From Streptococcus mitis (lineage in GTDB: Bacteria > Bacillota > Bacilli > Lactobacillales > Streptococcaceae), in assembly GCF_001281025.1 (NCBI RefSeq), contig NZ_CP012646.1, positions 1,083,001 to 1,147,000 on the forward strand: a stretch of DNA of 64,000 bases, written 5' to 3'. Below, one piece after another: positions 30,779-43,271 of this stretch (position 1 is its first letter; every line of letters starts with the position of its first letter). The notes beneath the pieces are model-generated. The model made no database searches. It saw only the letters and a list, made by a program, of their open reading frames with translations, and was not told the DNA's origin. A program made the translations under genes and the position numbers.

Positions 30779-31657
30779 ATGGCAGTATCTCTAAATGATA
30801 TTAAAACAAAAATCGCCTCAACAAAAAATACGAGTCAAATCACTAATGCCATGCAGATGGTATCAGCTGCTAAGCTAGGTCGTTCTGAAGAAGCTGCTCG
30901 CAACTTCCAAGTTTATGCTCAGAAAGTTCGTAAACTTTTGACGGATATTCTTCATGGGAATGGAGCTGGTAGTTCAACCAATCCGATGTTGATTAGCCGT
31001 CCAGTTAAGAAGACAGGCTATATCGTCATTACATCAGACCGAGGTTTGGTTGGAGGTTATAATTCCTCTATTCTGAAAGCCGTTATGGAGCTGAAAGAAG
31101 AGTACCATCCAGATGGTAAAGGTTTTGAAATGATCTGTATTGGTGGAATGGGAGCTGATTTCTTTAAGGCTCGTGGTATTCAACCACTTTATGAACTACG
31201 TGGCTTGGCAGACCAACCTAGCTTTGATGAAGTCCGTAAGATTATTTCAAAAACTGTTGAAATGTACCAAAATGAACTTTTTGATGAACTCTATGTCTGC
31301 TATAACCACCATGTCAATACGCTAACCAGTCAAATGCGTGTGGAACAAATGCTTCCAATTGTTGACTTGGATCCAAATGAAGCAGATGACAGTTACAGCT
31401 TGACCTTTGAATTGGAAACTAGCCGAGAAGAAATTTTGGAGCAGTTGTTGCCTCAGTTTGCAGAAAGTATGATTTATGGTGCTATTATCGACGCTAAGAC
31501 AGCCGAAAATGCTGCGGGTATGACAGCCATGCAAACAGCGACAGATAATGCTAAGAAAGTCATTAATGATTTGACAATTCAGTATAACCGTGCCAGACAG
31601 GCGGCGATTACACAAGAAATTACAGAAATCGTAGCAGGAGCTAGTGCCTTAGAATAG
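30779..31657 (+). CDS. atpG: F1Fo ATP synthase subunit gamma
   Basis: 292-residue central rotor shaft. N- and C-terminal helices form the coiled coil; the C-terminal signature [23 protein letters not shown] is intact. AGAGGTG lies before the ATG. Confidence 0.96.
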   Translation: MAVSLNDIKTKIASTKNTSQITNAMQMVSAAKLGRSEEAARNFQVYAQKVRKLLTDILHGNGAGSSTNPMLISRPVKKTGYIVITSDRGLVGGYNSSILKAVMELKEEYHPDGKGFEMICIGGMGADFFKARGIQPLYELRGLADQPSFDEVRKIISKTVEMYQNELFDELYVCYNHHVNTLTSQMRVEQMLPIVDLDPNEADDSYSLTFELETSREEILEQLLPQFAESMIYGAIIDAKTAENAAGMTAMQTATDNAKKVINDLTIQYNRARQAAITQEITEIVAGASALE

Positions 31658-31733
31658 GCACTAGTCCAGCTCGTATGAAAATGAACTTAGGACCTAGTTA
31701 AGCTAGGGACCGACAGTATCTTATATAGAATAG

Positions 31734-33149
<1,416 letters not shown>

Positions 33150-33159
33150 GAGGTGATCT

Positions 33160-33579
33160 ATGGCTCAGTTAACTGTCCAGATCGTGACACCAGATGGTCT
33201 CGTCTATGATCACCATGCCAGCTTTGTATCAGTTCGAACTCTGGATGGTGAGATGGGAATCTTGCCACGACATGAAAATATGATTGCAGTTTTAGCAGTT
33301 GATGAGGTTAAGGTTAAACGTGTAGATGATGAAAATCACGTGAACTGGATTGCAGTGAACGGAGGCGTTATCGAAGTTGCCAATGGTGTTATCACAATCG
33401 TTGCTGACTCTGCAGAACGGGCTCGTGATATCGACGTTAGTCGTGCAGAACGTGCCAAACTTCGAGCAGAGCGTGAAATTGAAGAAGCACAAGACAAACA
33501 CTTGATTGACCAAGAACGTCGTGCGAAGATTGCACTGCAACGTGCCATTAACCGTATTAATGTCGGAAATAGACTATAA
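33160..33579 (+). CDS. atpC: F1Fo ATP synthase subunit epsilon
   Basis: 139-residue regulatory rotor subunit: an N-terminal beta sandwich (about 1-85, with [13 protein letters not shown] and [12 protein letters not shown]) and a C-terminal helical hairpin that can inhibit ATP hydrolysis. It is the last gene of the operon. Confidence 0.96.
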   Translation: MAQLTVQIVTPDGLVYDHHASFVSVRTLDGEMGILPRHENMIAVLAVDEVKVKRVDDENHVNWIAVNGGVIEVANGVITIVADSAERARDIDVSRAERAKLRAEREIEEAQDKHLIDQERRAKIALQRAINRINVGNRL

Positions 33580-33581
33580 GA

Positions 33582-33618
33582 AAAAAATGAACTTGAGTTA
33601 CCAAGTTCATTTTTTATG
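33582..33618. terminator. Bidirectional terminator between atpC and the lactonase gene
   Basis: AAAAAATGAACTTG and CAAGTTCATTTTTT form a 14-base perfect stem with A and T runs on both sides. Confidence 0.93.
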
Positions 33619-33623
33619 TTTTC

Positions 33624-34637
33624 TTAAGGGGCAAAACTGATGCAGACTGCTTCTGGGACATGAAAGTCATTAGAAAGTTCTGCTAGACGTCCAGTTTCAG
33701 AATTGCGTTTAAAGACGGTTGCATTGTCAGAGTCTTGATGGACAGCAATGACAAATTCTTGGTCTGGTGTCAAATCAAAATCACGTGGAGTCTGACCATG
33801 TGTCGGAACGATTTCTAACAACTCTAAGCTACCGTCCGCAAGGATTGTATATACTACGATAGAATCATGACCACGGTTAGAGGCGTAGAGGTATTTACCA
33901 TCTTTAGAGAGACGAATGGCAGCAGTACCATTAAAGCCTTCATAACCGTCTGGTAGAGTTGAAATGACTTGCATGCGTTCAAATTCGCCAACACCATCGT
34001 AGATTAGAACCTCGATAGTGCTATTGAGTTCACAAATGAGATAAGCGATTTTATAATGGTTATGGAAAATAATATGGCGTGAGCCTGCTCCTGGCTGGCT
34101 ATGATAGGTATAGAGCTTAGATAATTTTCCTTCTGAATCAAAATCATAAGTGATAACTTGGTCTGTTCCCAAGTCGCAGGTCACTAGATAGTGGTCAGGT
34201 GTTAAATCTGTATAGTGAACATGTGGAGAAGCTTGATTTTCATGTGGACCTTGGCCACTGTGTTGATCAATATCACTAAGTACAAGACGACCATCTTCCT
34301 GACGTTTATAAACAAGGACCTGTCCCTTGTGGTAGTTTGCCGCGTAAACCAAATCACGCTCTTCATCAACGGCAACATAACAGTGGGGGGCTCCCTCTTC
34401 AACGACGTGATTTAATAAGTTACCATTAGTTTGATAGGCTGCAATTCCACCCTTATCGTCTTGACTACCAACAGTGTATAAATGTTGGTGCTGGTCAAAG
34501 GCAAGGTAGGTTGGACTTGGCTCAGTAGCAAAAAGTTCTAGATTTGAAAGCTGACCAGTTTCTGTATCAAAGTCTGCCTTGTAAATCCCTTGGGAAGTCC
34601 GACGTGTATAAGTTCCAAAATAAACAGTTTTTTTCAT
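33624..34637 (-). CDS. Lactonase-family seven-bladed beta-propeller protein
   Basis: 337-residue cytoplasmic protein of the 6-phosphogluconolactonase (Pgl/YkgB) family. The opening VYFGTYTRRTSQGIY and repeated blade motifs (PHVHYTDLTPD, GAGSRHIIFH, YASNRGHDSIVVY) are characteristic. The reaction in the pentose phosphate pathway is the likely role, but streptococcal members have not all been tested. The ATG at 34637 has AGAGGTAAAG upstream; an earlier in-frame start lacks one. A TATAAT-type promoter lies about 30 bases upstream on the same strand. Confidence 0.88.
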   Translation of the reverse strand: MKKTVYFGTYTRRTSQGIYKADFDTETGQLSNLELFATEPSPTYLAFDQHQHLYTVGSQDDKGGIAAYQTNGNLLNHVVEEGAPHCYVAVDEERDLVYAANYHKGQVLVYKRQEDGRLVLSDIDQHSGQGPHENQASPHVHYTDLTPDHYLVTCDLGTDQVITYDFDSEGKLSKLYTYHSQPGAGSRHIIFHNHYKIAYLICELNSTIEVLIYDGVGEFERMQVISTLPDGYEGFNGTAAIRLSKDGKYLYASNRGHDSIVVYTILADGSLELLEIVPTHGQTPRDFDLTPDQEFVIAVHQDSDNATVFKRNSETGRLAELSNDFHVPEAVCISFAP

Positions 34638-34814
34638 AACTTTACCTCTATACAAAAGATAAGACTATTATATCACAAAAATGGAAGTATAAAGAAATCA
34701 AGATTAGCAAGAGCTTTACCTAATTCTTTTGATGATAATATTAGAAATGTTTTCATTGATTTACTTAATAAAAGTGCTATAATAATCTTATACAAATTGC
34801 AAAGGAGTTTAACT

Positions 34815-36809
34815 ATGAAAAAACGTGTTTTCTTAGCAGCAGGAGTTGCTGTACTCTCGGCAGCAGTGCTAGTAGCGTGTTCATCTGGTAATGGTAATAA
34901 AGAAGCAACTAAACAAGCAACTAAACCAGTTACTTATGCCTATGTATTCTCATTAGATCCTGTTACTTTGGATTATACAGTTTCTGGTAATGTCAGCACT
35001 AAACAGATTACAGGTAATGTTATTGATGGATTATTAGAAAATGACCAATATGGGAATCTGGTCCCATCAGTTGCAGAAGATTGGACTGTTTCCAAAGATG
35101 GTTTGACCTATACCTATAAAATCCGTCAGGGTGTCAAGTGGTATACCAATGAGGGAGAGGAGTATGGTGAAGTTAAGGCTCAGGATTTTGTAACTGGTCT
35201 GAAGCATGCAGCTGATAAGAAATCACAGGCTCTCTATTTGGTACAGGATTCTATCAAAGGATTGGATGACTATGTAAATGGGAAAACAACAGATTTCTCA
35301 ACCGTAGGTGTGAAAGCAACAGATGATTATACTGTTGTTTATACTTTGAACCATCCAGAATCTTTCTGGAATTCAAAAACAACAATGGGAGTCCTTGCTC
35401 CCGTGAGTGGAGACTTTTTAGCTTCTAAAGGAGATGATTTTGGTAAGACCACTGATGTTACGAGCATTCTCTACAACGGTCCTTATCTCCTCAAGGGTCT
35501 TACATCTAAGTCTTCTATCGAAATGACTAAAAACCAAAATTATTGGGATAAGCAAAATGTCTTTATTGATGATATCAAGTTATCATTCTTTGATGGTCAA
35601 GATGCAGACTCTCTAGGACGCGGTTTTGATGAGGGACATTATCCAGCTGCTCCACTCTTTAAAAACTCTGCCAACTATGAACGTCTAAAAGAAAAATACA
35701 AGGATAATATTGTATATGGTCAACAAAGAGGTGGCGTCTTCTATATGTCTACTAATATTGATCGTGTGTCATACAATCATACTGCTAAAACAAGTGATGC
35801 AGAAAAATCATCTACAAAAAAAGCTTTGTTAAATAAAGAATTCCGTCAAGCTTTGGCATTTGCTGCAGATCGTAAAGCAGCTGTTTCTCAGGTGTTTGGA
35901 GATGAAGTGGCACCTCGTAAACTACGTACAAGTTTCACTCCTCCAACATTTGTACAAGTTGGAGACCAATCGTTTGGTCAAGTAACTAAGACAGAATTGG
36001 ATAAATTGGATAATGTCTGGAAAGATGTCAGTCTTGATGATGCCCAAGATTCACTTCATAACGTAGACAAGGCTAAAGCTAAGTTTGAATCTGCTAAGAA
36101 AACTCTTCAAGCTGATGGAGTGCAGTATCCGATTCATTTAGATCTTCCAGTTTCATCGACTCAGACAGATTTTATCCATCAAGCTCAGTCTTATAAACAA
36201 TCCATTGAAGAAGCCTTGGGCTCTGAAAATGTAGTTGTTGATATTCAACAGGTTTCTGATGATGAATTGGGAAACATGACTGTTCTAGCAACATCAAATA
36301 ATAATGTTGATTGGGACATTAATGTTAATAGTGGTTGGAGTCCGGATTATGCAGACCCATCAACTTATCTAGATGTATTTGATCCAACTTCAGGTCCAAG
36401 TCTCCTCGGCTCTCTTGGTGTAGCACCAGGAACAGACAATCAAGCCATTAAAACAGTTGGATTGGATAAATACAAAGGATTGATTGATGATGCAAATAGT
36501 GAAAAAACAGATCTGCAAAAACGTTATTCTAAATATGCTAAGGCGCAAGCTTGGTTAACAGATAGTGCTCTAGTTATTCCTGTACACTCAGACGGTGCCC
36601 AAATGTTAGTAACGAAGAAAGTATTAGGTAGTGGTGCTGATGGTTGGATTGGTGACAAAACAGGAGATAACAGTTATAAATATCTTAAACTCCAAGATAA
36701 GATTGTCACTTCCAAAGAAATGGATGAGTTCCGCAAGAAATTTGCTGATGAAAAAGGCAAATCCAATGCTGATTATCAGAAGAACTTAGACCGTCATATT
36801 CAAGACTAA
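34815..36809 (+). CDS. Oligopeptide-binding lipoprotein, AliA/AliB/AmiA type
   Basis: 664-residue extracellular solute-binding protein (SBP_bac_5 family). The signal peptide ends in the lipobox LVAC (Cys about residue 23), so it is lipid-anchored. Core segments DGLLENDQYGNLVPS, WTVSKDGLTYTYKIR and WSPDYADPSTYLD are close to pneumococcal AliA, AliB and AmiA. No permease or ATPase genes are adjacent, so it probably delivers peptides to the AmiCDEF transporter encoded elsewhere. AAAGGAG precedes the ATG, and a TATAAT box (34778-34783) lies upstream. It is probably an extra paralogue with its own peptide preference. Confidence 0.9.
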   Translation: MKKRVFLAAGVAVLSAAVLVACSSGNGNKEATKQATKPVTYAYVFSLDPVTLDYTVSGNVSTKQITGNVIDGLLENDQYGNLVPSVAEDWTVSKDGLTYTYKIRQGVKWYTNEGEEYGEVKAQDFVTGLKHAADKKSQALYLVQDSIKGLDDYVNGKTTDFSTVGVKATDDYTVVYTLNHPESFWNSKTTMGVLAPVSGDFLASKGDDFGKTTDVTSILYNGPYLLKGLTSKSSIEMTKNQNYWDKQNVFIDDIKLSFFDGQDADSLGRGFDEGHYPAAPLFKNSANYERLKEKYKDNIVYGQQRGGVFYMSTNIDRVSYNHTAKTSDAEKSSTKKALLNKEFRQALAFAADRKAAVSQVFGDEVAPRKLRTSFTPPTFVQVGDQSFGQVTKTELDKLDNVWKDVSLDDAQDSLHNVDKAKAKFESAKKTLQADGVQYPIHLDLPVSSTQTDFIHQAQSYKQSIEEALGSENVVVDIQQVSDDELGNMTVLATSNNNVDWDINVNSGWSPDYADPSTYLDVFDPTSGPSLLGSLGVAPGTDNQAIKTVGLDKYKGLIDDANSEKTDLQKRYSKYAKAQAWLTDSALVIPVHSDGAQMLVTKKVLGSGADGWIGDKTGDNSYKYLKLQDKIVTSKEMDEFRKKFADEKGKSNADYQKNLDRHIQD

Positions 36810-36810
36810 T

Positions 36811-36840
36811 CGAATCTCCTCTTTTGAGGGGATTTTTTAT
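36811..36840 (+). terminator. Terminator of the peptide-binding lipoprotein gene
   Basis: AATCTCCTC and GAGGGGATT pair (one G-T) around TTTT, with a TTTTTTA tail. Confidence 0.85.
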
Positions 36841-36926
36841 GTCGCTGTCTCCATGTAAGCACTTTAAAAAAGAGTTATTTTGATTTAAAAATGGTATAAT
36901 GAGAGAACAATAGAAAGGAAGTATTT

Positions 36927-38093
36927 ATGGAGCAAAAAGAGAAACATTTTAGCCTATCTTGGTTTTTCAAGTGGTTTTTGGATAACAAGGCCATTACGGT
37001 ATTTTTGGTAACTTTATTATTGGGACTGAATCTGTTTATTTTAAGTAAGATTAGTTTTCTATTTTCACCTGTTTTAGACTTTTTGGCAGTCGTGATGTTG
37101 CCAGTCATTCTATCTGGTTTACTATACTATTTGTTAAATCCTATTGTTGATTGGATGGAGAAACACAAAATCAATCGTGTTATAGCGATTAGTATTGTCT
37201 TTGTCATCATCGCTCTCTTTATCATTTGGGGCTTGGCAGTAGCTATTCCAAATCTACAACGTCAGGTTTTAAGTTTTGCAAGGAATGTTCCAGTCTACCT
37301 TGAAGATGCTGACAGGGTTATTGATGATCTGGTAACTAAGCGTTTACCAGATGATTTCAGACCTCAGTTAGAACAAGTTTTGACAAACTTCTCAAGTCAG
37401 GCTACAGTTTGGGCAAGTAAGGTTTCATCTCAAGCAGTCAACTGGGTGAGCGCCTTTATTAGCGGGGCTTCTCAAGTGATTGTTGCCTTGATTATCGTTC
37501 CTTTCATGCTCTTTTATCTCTTACGTGATGGAAAAGGACTACGTCACTATTTGACCCAATTCATGCCAACGAAATTGAAAGAACCTGTTGGACAAGTTCT
37601 ATCAGATGTGAATCAGCAGTTGTCTAACTATGTTAGAGGGCAAGTAACAGTGGCTATTATTGTAGCGGTAATGTTTATGATTTTCTTCAAGATTATTGGT
37701 CTACGCTATGCAGTTACGTTGGGGGTTACTGCTGGTATTTTAAATCTGGTTCCTTATCTTGGTAGCTTTTTAGCCATGTTTCCTGCCCTAGTATTGGGCT
37801 TGATTGCTGGGCCAGTTATGCTTTTAAAAGTAGTGATTGTCTTTATCGTAGAACAAACTATTGAAGGCCGTTTTGTCTCTCCACTGATTTTGGGAAGTCA
37901 ATTAAACATCCATCCCATTAATGTTCTCTTTGTTTTGTTAACTTCAGGATCCATGTTTGGTATCTGGGGAGTTTTACTCGGTATTCCGGTTTATGCTTCT
38001 GCTAAAGTTGTCATTTCAGCGATTTTTGAATGGTATAAGGTAGTCAGTGGACTATATGAACTAGAGGGAGAGGAAATAAAGAGTGAACAATAG
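36927..38093 (+). CDS. AI-2E family transporter (PerM/YdbB-like membrane protein)
   Basis: 388-residue membrane protein of the AI-2E/PerM family with about seven or eight helices. The amphipathic middle region (about 125-185) between the N-terminal helices and the C-terminal bundle, and the motifs PYLGSFLAMFPALVLGL and LLGIPVYASAKVV, are typical. Despite the name, most members are not autoinducer exporters; several are cation antiporters. It overlaps the following gene by 11 bases. GAAAGGA precedes the ATG. Confidence 0.88.
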   Translation: MEQKEKHFSLSWFFKWFLDNKAITVFLVTLLLGLNLFILSKISFLFSPVLDFLAVVMLPVILSGLLYYLLNPIVDWMEKHKINRVIAISIVFVIIALFIIWGLAVAIPNLQRQVLSFARNVPVYLEDADRVIDDLVTKRLPDDFRPQLEQVLTNFSSQATVWASKVSSQAVNWVSAFISGASQVIVALIIVPFMLFYLLRDGKGLRHYLTQFMPTKLKEPVGQVLSDVNQQLSNYVRGQVTVAIIVAVMFMIFFKIIGLRYAVTLGVTAGILNLVPYLGSFLAMFPALVLGLIAGPVMLLKVVIVFIVEQTIEGRFVSPLILGSQLNIHPINVLFVLLTSGSMFGIWGVLLGIPVYASAKVVISAIFEWYKVVSGLYELEGEEIKSEQ

Positions 38094-39312
38094 TCAACAG
38101 ATGTTACAGGCTTTGGAGGAGCAAGATTTAACCAAGGCAGAACATTATTTCGTCAAAGCTTTAGAAAATGATCCAAGTGACCTTCTGTATGAGTTAGCTA
38201 CTTATCTTGAAGGAATTGGTTTTTATCCTCAGGCCAAGGAAATTTACCTGAAAATCGTAGAGGATTTTCCAGAGGTTCATCTTAATCTAGCAGCTATTGC
38301 TAGCGAGGATGGTCAAATCGAAGAAGCCTTTGCCTATCTAGAGGAAATCCAAACTGACAGTGACTGGTATGTTTCGGCTTTGGCACTTAAGGCAGACCTT
38401 TACCAGATGGAAGGTTTGACAGATGTGGCGCGTGAGAAACTTCTGGAGGCCTTGACTTACTCAGAAGATCCTCTCTTGATATTGGGCTTAGCAGAATTGG
38501 ATAGTGAGTTGGAAAATTATCAAGAGGCCATTCAAGGCTATGCCCAGTTAGATAATCGTACTATTTATGAGCAAACAGGCATTTCCACCTATCAACGGAT
38601 TGGCTTTGCCTATGCCCAGTTAGGGAAATTTGAAACGGCTACAGAGTTTTTAGAAAAATCCCTGGAGTTAGAATACGATGACCTAACAGCTTTTGAGTTG
38701 GCCAGTCTTTACTTTGATCAAGAAGAATACCAAAAAGCTGTCCTCTACTTTAAGCAACTTGATACCATTTCACCTGATTTTGAAGGATATGAGTATGGTT
38801 ACAGTCAGGCCTTACATAAGGAACATCAAGTTCAAGAAGCCCTGCGTATCGCTAAGCAAGGGTTGGAGAAAAATCCATTTGAAACTCGTCTCTTACTGGC
38901 TGCTTCACAATTTTCTTATGAATTGCATGATGCTAGTGGGGCAGAGAACTACCTCCTTACTGCAAAAGAAGACGCTGAGGATACAGAAGAAATCTTGCTT
39001 CGTTTGGCTACTATTTATCTAGAGCAGGAGCGTTATGAGGATATTCTAGATTTGCAGAGCGACGAGCCAGAAAATCTCTTGACCAAATGGATGATTGCTC
39101 GTTCTTATCAAGAAATGGACGATTTGGATACTGCCTATGAGCTTTACCAAGAGTTGGCAGGAGATTTAAAGGATAATCCAGAGTTTCTGGAACACTATAT
39201 CTACCTCTTGCGTGAATTGGGCTACTTTGAGGAAGCAAAAGTCAATGCTCAAGCTTACTTAAAACTGGTTCCAGATGATGTGCAAATGCAAGAACTATTT
39301 GAGACATTGTAA
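38083..39312 (+). CDS. Tetratricopeptide-repeat protein
   Basis: 409-residue cytoplasmic protein made of roughly ten degenerate TPR helix pairs (for example TYQRIGFAYAQLGKFETATEFLEKSLELEYDD). No catalytic domain is seen; it probably acts as a protein-binding scaffold. It starts at GTG inside the end of the upstream gene, with GGGAGAGG ahead of it, so the two are translationally coupled. Confidence 0.85.
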   Translation: MNNSQQMLQALEEQDLTKAEHYFVKALENDPSDLLYELATYLEGIGFYPQAKEIYLKIVEDFPEVHLNLAAIASEDGQIEEAFAYLEEIQTDSDWYVSALALKADLYQMEGLTDVAREKLLEALTYSEDPLLILGLAELDSELENYQEAIQGYAQLDNRTIYEQTGISTYQRIGFAYAQLGKFETATEFLEKSLELEYDDLTAFELASLYFDQEEYQKAVLYFKQLDTISPDFEGYEYGYSQALHKEHQVQEALRIAKQGLEKNPFETRLLLAASQFSYELHDASGAENYLLTAKEDAEDTEEILLRLATIYLEQERYEDILDLQSDEPENLLTKWMIARSYQEMDDLDTAYELYQELAGDLKDNPEFLEHYIYLLRELGYFEEAKVNAQAYLKLVPDDVQMQELFETL

Positions 39313-39326
39313 GGATATATTTTTAA

Positions 39327-39370
39327 AACTGTATCTTATCATTTTTGATAGATATAGTTTTTCTTTTTAA
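39327..39370 (+). terminator. Terminator of the AI-2E/TPR operon
   Basis: AAAACTGTATCTTATC and GATAGATATAGTTTT form a long imperfect stem with TTTTTC after it. Confidence 0.8.
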
Positions 39371-39393
39371 AGAGAATTTTTTTACAAAAATTC

Positions 39394-39422
39394 TTGGTTA
39401 TTTTGTTTATTTATGCTATAAT
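39394..39422 (+). promoter_or_regulatory. Promoter of the amino-acid ABC transporter operon
   Basis: TTGGTT, 17 bases, TATAAT, with TGC directly before the -10 (extended -10). The leader is about 22 bases and includes AGGAGG. Confidence 0.85.
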
Positions 39423-39450
39423 AGGAACAATTATTTTTAGGAGGTGCAGT

Positions 39451-40092
39451 ATGTCTTATTTGTTTGAGATATTACCGAGTTTATTGAGCGGTGCAAGCAT
39501 GACTTTGCAGGTTTTTGCACTGGTCTTGATTTTTTCTATTCCTTTGGGCGTTTTGATTGCCTTTGCCTTGCAAGTCCATTGGAAGCCCCTCCATCATCTG
39601 ATTAATATTTATATTTGGATTATGCGGGGAACACCCTTGCTCTTGCAATTGATTTTTATTTATTATGTGCTTCCAAGTATTGGGATTCGTTTGGACCGTC
39701 TTCCTGCGGCTATCATTGCTTTTGTTCTCAATTATGCGGCTTACTTTGCTGAAATCTTCCGTGGAGGGATTGATACCATTCCTAAAGGTCAATATGAGGT
39801 TGCAAAGGTCTTGAAGTTCAGTCCTTTTGACACAGTGCGTTATATCATCTTGCCCCAAGTGACCAAGATTGTTCTTCCCAGTGTCTTTAACGAAGTTATG
39901 AGTTTGGTCAAGGATACCTCTCTGGTCTATGCTCTAGGCATTTCAGACCTTATCTTGGCGAGTCGAACAGCTGCCAACCGTGACGCTAGCCTGGTTCCCA
40001 TGTTCTTGGCAGGAGCCATTTACTTGATTTTGATTGGGATTGTGACCATTCTTGCCAAAAAAGTTGAGAAGAAGTACAGTTACTATAGATAG
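39451..40092 (+). CDS. Amino-acid ABC transporter permease
   Basis: 213-residue HisM/GlnP-family permease with four or five helices and the EAA-type loop (PKGQYEVAKVLKFSPFDTVRYIILPQ) that docks on the ATPase. The ATG at 39451 has AGGAGG eight bases upstream; a longer reading frame begins inside the promoter and is rejected. Only one permease gene is present, so it would act as a homodimer. Confidence 0.93.
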   Translation: MSYLFEILPSLLSGASMTLQVFALVLIFSIPLGVLIAFALQVHWKPLHHLINIYIWIMRGTPLLLQLIFIYYVLPSIGIRLDRLPAAIIAFVLNYAAYFAEIFRGGIDTIPKGQYEVAKVLKFSPFDTVRYIILPQVTKIVLPSVFNEVMSLVKDTSLVYALGISDLILASRTAANRDASLVPMFLAGAIYLILIGIVTILAKKVEKKYSYYR

Positions 40093-40101
40093 GAGGCTGC
40101 C

Positions 40102-40731
40102 ATGTTAGAATTACGAAATATCAATAAAGACTTTGGTGAAAAGCAAATTTTGTCCAATTTCAGTCTAAAAATTCCTGAAAAGCAAATCCTGGCTATCGTT
40201 GGACCTTCTGGTGGAGGTAAGACAACCCTCTTACGCATGCTTGCAGGTCTTGAAACCATTGATTCAGGACAAATCTTTTATAATGGAGAATCTTTAGAAT
40301 TGGATGAACTGGAGAAGCGGAATCTACTGGGATTTGTATTTCAAGATTTTCAACTTTTCCCTCATTTATCAGTTTTAGATAATTTGACCTTATCGCCCGT
40401 AAAAACCATGGGAATGAAGCAGCAAGAGGCTGAGAAGAAGGCGTGTGGGCTCCTGGAACAGTTGGGACTGGCAGGGCACGCAGATGCCTATCCTTTCTCA
40501 CTATCTGGTGGGCAAAAGCAAAGGGTAGCCTTGGCGCGTGCTATGATGATTGACCCAGAAATCATTGGTTACGATGAACCAACTTCTGCACTTGATCCAG
40601 AATTGCGCTTGGAAGTGGAAAAACTGATCTTGCAAAATAGGGAACTTGGCATGACGCAGATTGTGGTTACCCACGATTTACAGTTCGCTGAAAATATCGC
40701 AGATCAGATTCTCAAGGTTGAGCCCAAGTAG
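40102..40731 (+). CDS. Amino-acid ABC transporter ATPase
   Basis: 209-residue GlnQ-like ATPase. Walker A GPSGGGKTT (about 34-42), signature LSGGQKQR (about 134-141), Walker B IIGYDEPTSALDP and the switch His in VTHDL are all present. It lies nine bases after the permease gene. Confidence 0.95.
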   Translation: MLELRNINKDFGEKQILSNFSLKIPEKQILAIVGPSGGGKTTLLRMLAGLETIDSGQIFYNGESLELDELEKRNLLGFVFQDFQLFPHLSVLDNLTLSPVKTMGMKQQEAEKKACGLLEQLGLAGHADAYPFSLSGGQKQRVALARAMMIDPEIIGYDEPTSALDPELRLEVEKLILQNRELGMTQIVVTHDLQFAENIADQILKVEPK

Positions 40732-40740
40732 GAGGTGCCG

Positions 40741-41580
40741 ATGACTAATAAGAAAATTGCTTTAGTATTGGTTTCTATCCTGACTTTCTTTTTAACGGCT
40801 TGCACTCAGAAGGCTAGTGATCCAAAGCAGGATAACTGGGATAAGTATCAAGAGCAGGGGAGTATAACCATTGGTTTTGATAATACCTTCGTACCTATGG
40901 GATTTGAAGAAAAGGATGGCCAATATACAGGCTTTGATATTGACTTAGCACAAGCTGTCTCTGAAAAATTAGGTTTTAAGGTTCAATTTCAACCAATCGA
41001 CTGGGATATGAAGGAGACAGAACTGCAAAATGGGACCATTGATGCCATCTGGAATGGCTATTCTGCCACTGATGAACGCCGAGAAAAGGTTGCCTTTAGC
41101 ATTCCATATATGGAAAATCAGCAAGTTCTGGTTGCGAAGAAAAGCCAGCAAATTCATTCAGTAGAGGATATGAAGGATAAGACCTTGGGAGCCCAAGCCG
41201 GTTCCTCTGGTTATTTAGACTTTGAAGCCCAGCCAGATTTATTGAAAAATCGTGTCAAAGACCAGAAGGCTAATCAGTACCAGAGTTTCAATGAGGCCTT
41301 GATTGATTTGAAAAATGACCGGGTTGATGCCTTGTTGATTGACCGAGTGTATGCTAATTACTATCTCCAGTCTGAAGGAATATTAAATGATTACAATGTC
41401 TTTTCAGCAGGATTTGAAAGTGAATCCTTTGCAGTCGGAGTAAGACCAGCAGACAAAAGATTACTACAAGCTTTAAACCAAGCCTTTATCGAACTATACC
41501 AAGAAGGAAAGTTCCAGGAAATCAGCCAAAAATGGTTTGGAGAAGATGTGGCAACAAAAGAAGTGAAAAGTAGAGATTGA
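40741..41580 (+). CDS. Amino-acid ABC transporter substrate-binding lipoprotein
   Basis: 279-residue periplasmic-binding-protein family 3 member. The lipobox LTAC gives a lipid anchor (Cys about residue 20). Motifs GFDNTFVPMGFEEKDGQYTGFDIDLAQAV and GTIDAIWNGYSATDERR are typical of polar or acidic amino-acid binders. The ATG at 40741 follows AGGAGG at five bases; a GTG six bases earlier overlaps that site. It completes a permease-ATPase-receptor cassette. Confidence 0.93.
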   Translation: MTNKKIALVLVSILTFFLTACTQKASDPKQDNWDKYQEQGSITIGFDNTFVPMGFEEKDGQYTGFDIDLAQAVSEKLGFKVQFQPIDWDMKETELQNGTIDAIWNGYSATDERREKVAFSIPYMENQQVLVAKKSQQIHSVEDMKDKTLGAQAGSSGYLDFEAQPDLLKNRVKDQKANQYQSFNEALIDLKNDRVDALLIDRVYANYYLQSEGILNDYNVFSAGFESESFAVGVRPADKRLLQALNQAFIELYQEGKFQEISQKWFGEDVATKEVKSRD

Positions 41581-41607
41581 GTTTTTGCTCAGTCTCTTTT
41601 TGCATCA
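41572..41607 (+). terminator. Terminator of the amino-acid ABC operon
   Basis: AGAGATTGAG and CTCAGTCTCT pair around TTTTTG with a TTTTTG tail; the stem overlaps the stop codon of the binding protein. Confidence 0.85.
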
Positions 41608-41636
41608 AAAAATCCCCTGGCAAGAACCAGAGGATA
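41606..41636 (-). terminator. Terminator of lysS
   Basis: On the minus strand, CCTCTGG and CCAGGGG pair around TTCTTG, followed by ATTTTTTG. Confidence 0.8.
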
Positions 41637-41641
41637 AGAGT

Positions 41642-43141
<1,500 letters not shown>

Positions 43142-43238
43142 CTAGTTTTACTCAAAATTGAATACGATGAGTCATTTTTTGCGATACTCCCATTTTATCA
43201 TAAATAAGCAAGAAATTCACGGATAATCTTTCAAAACT

Positions 43239-43271
43239 AAAAAGAACTTGACGATAAAATCAAGTTCTGTT
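43239..43271 (-). terminator. Terminator of the phosphatase/ybaK/DUF368 operon
   Basis: On the minus strand, AGAACTTGA and TCAAGTTCT form a nine-base perfect stem with a TTTTT tail. Confidence 0.88.

Noticed and set aside
34690..34800. An in-frame extension upstream of the peptide-binding lipoprotein
   Set aside because: It begins inside the divergent lactonase gene. The lipobox signal peptide and AAAGGAG place the real start at 34815.
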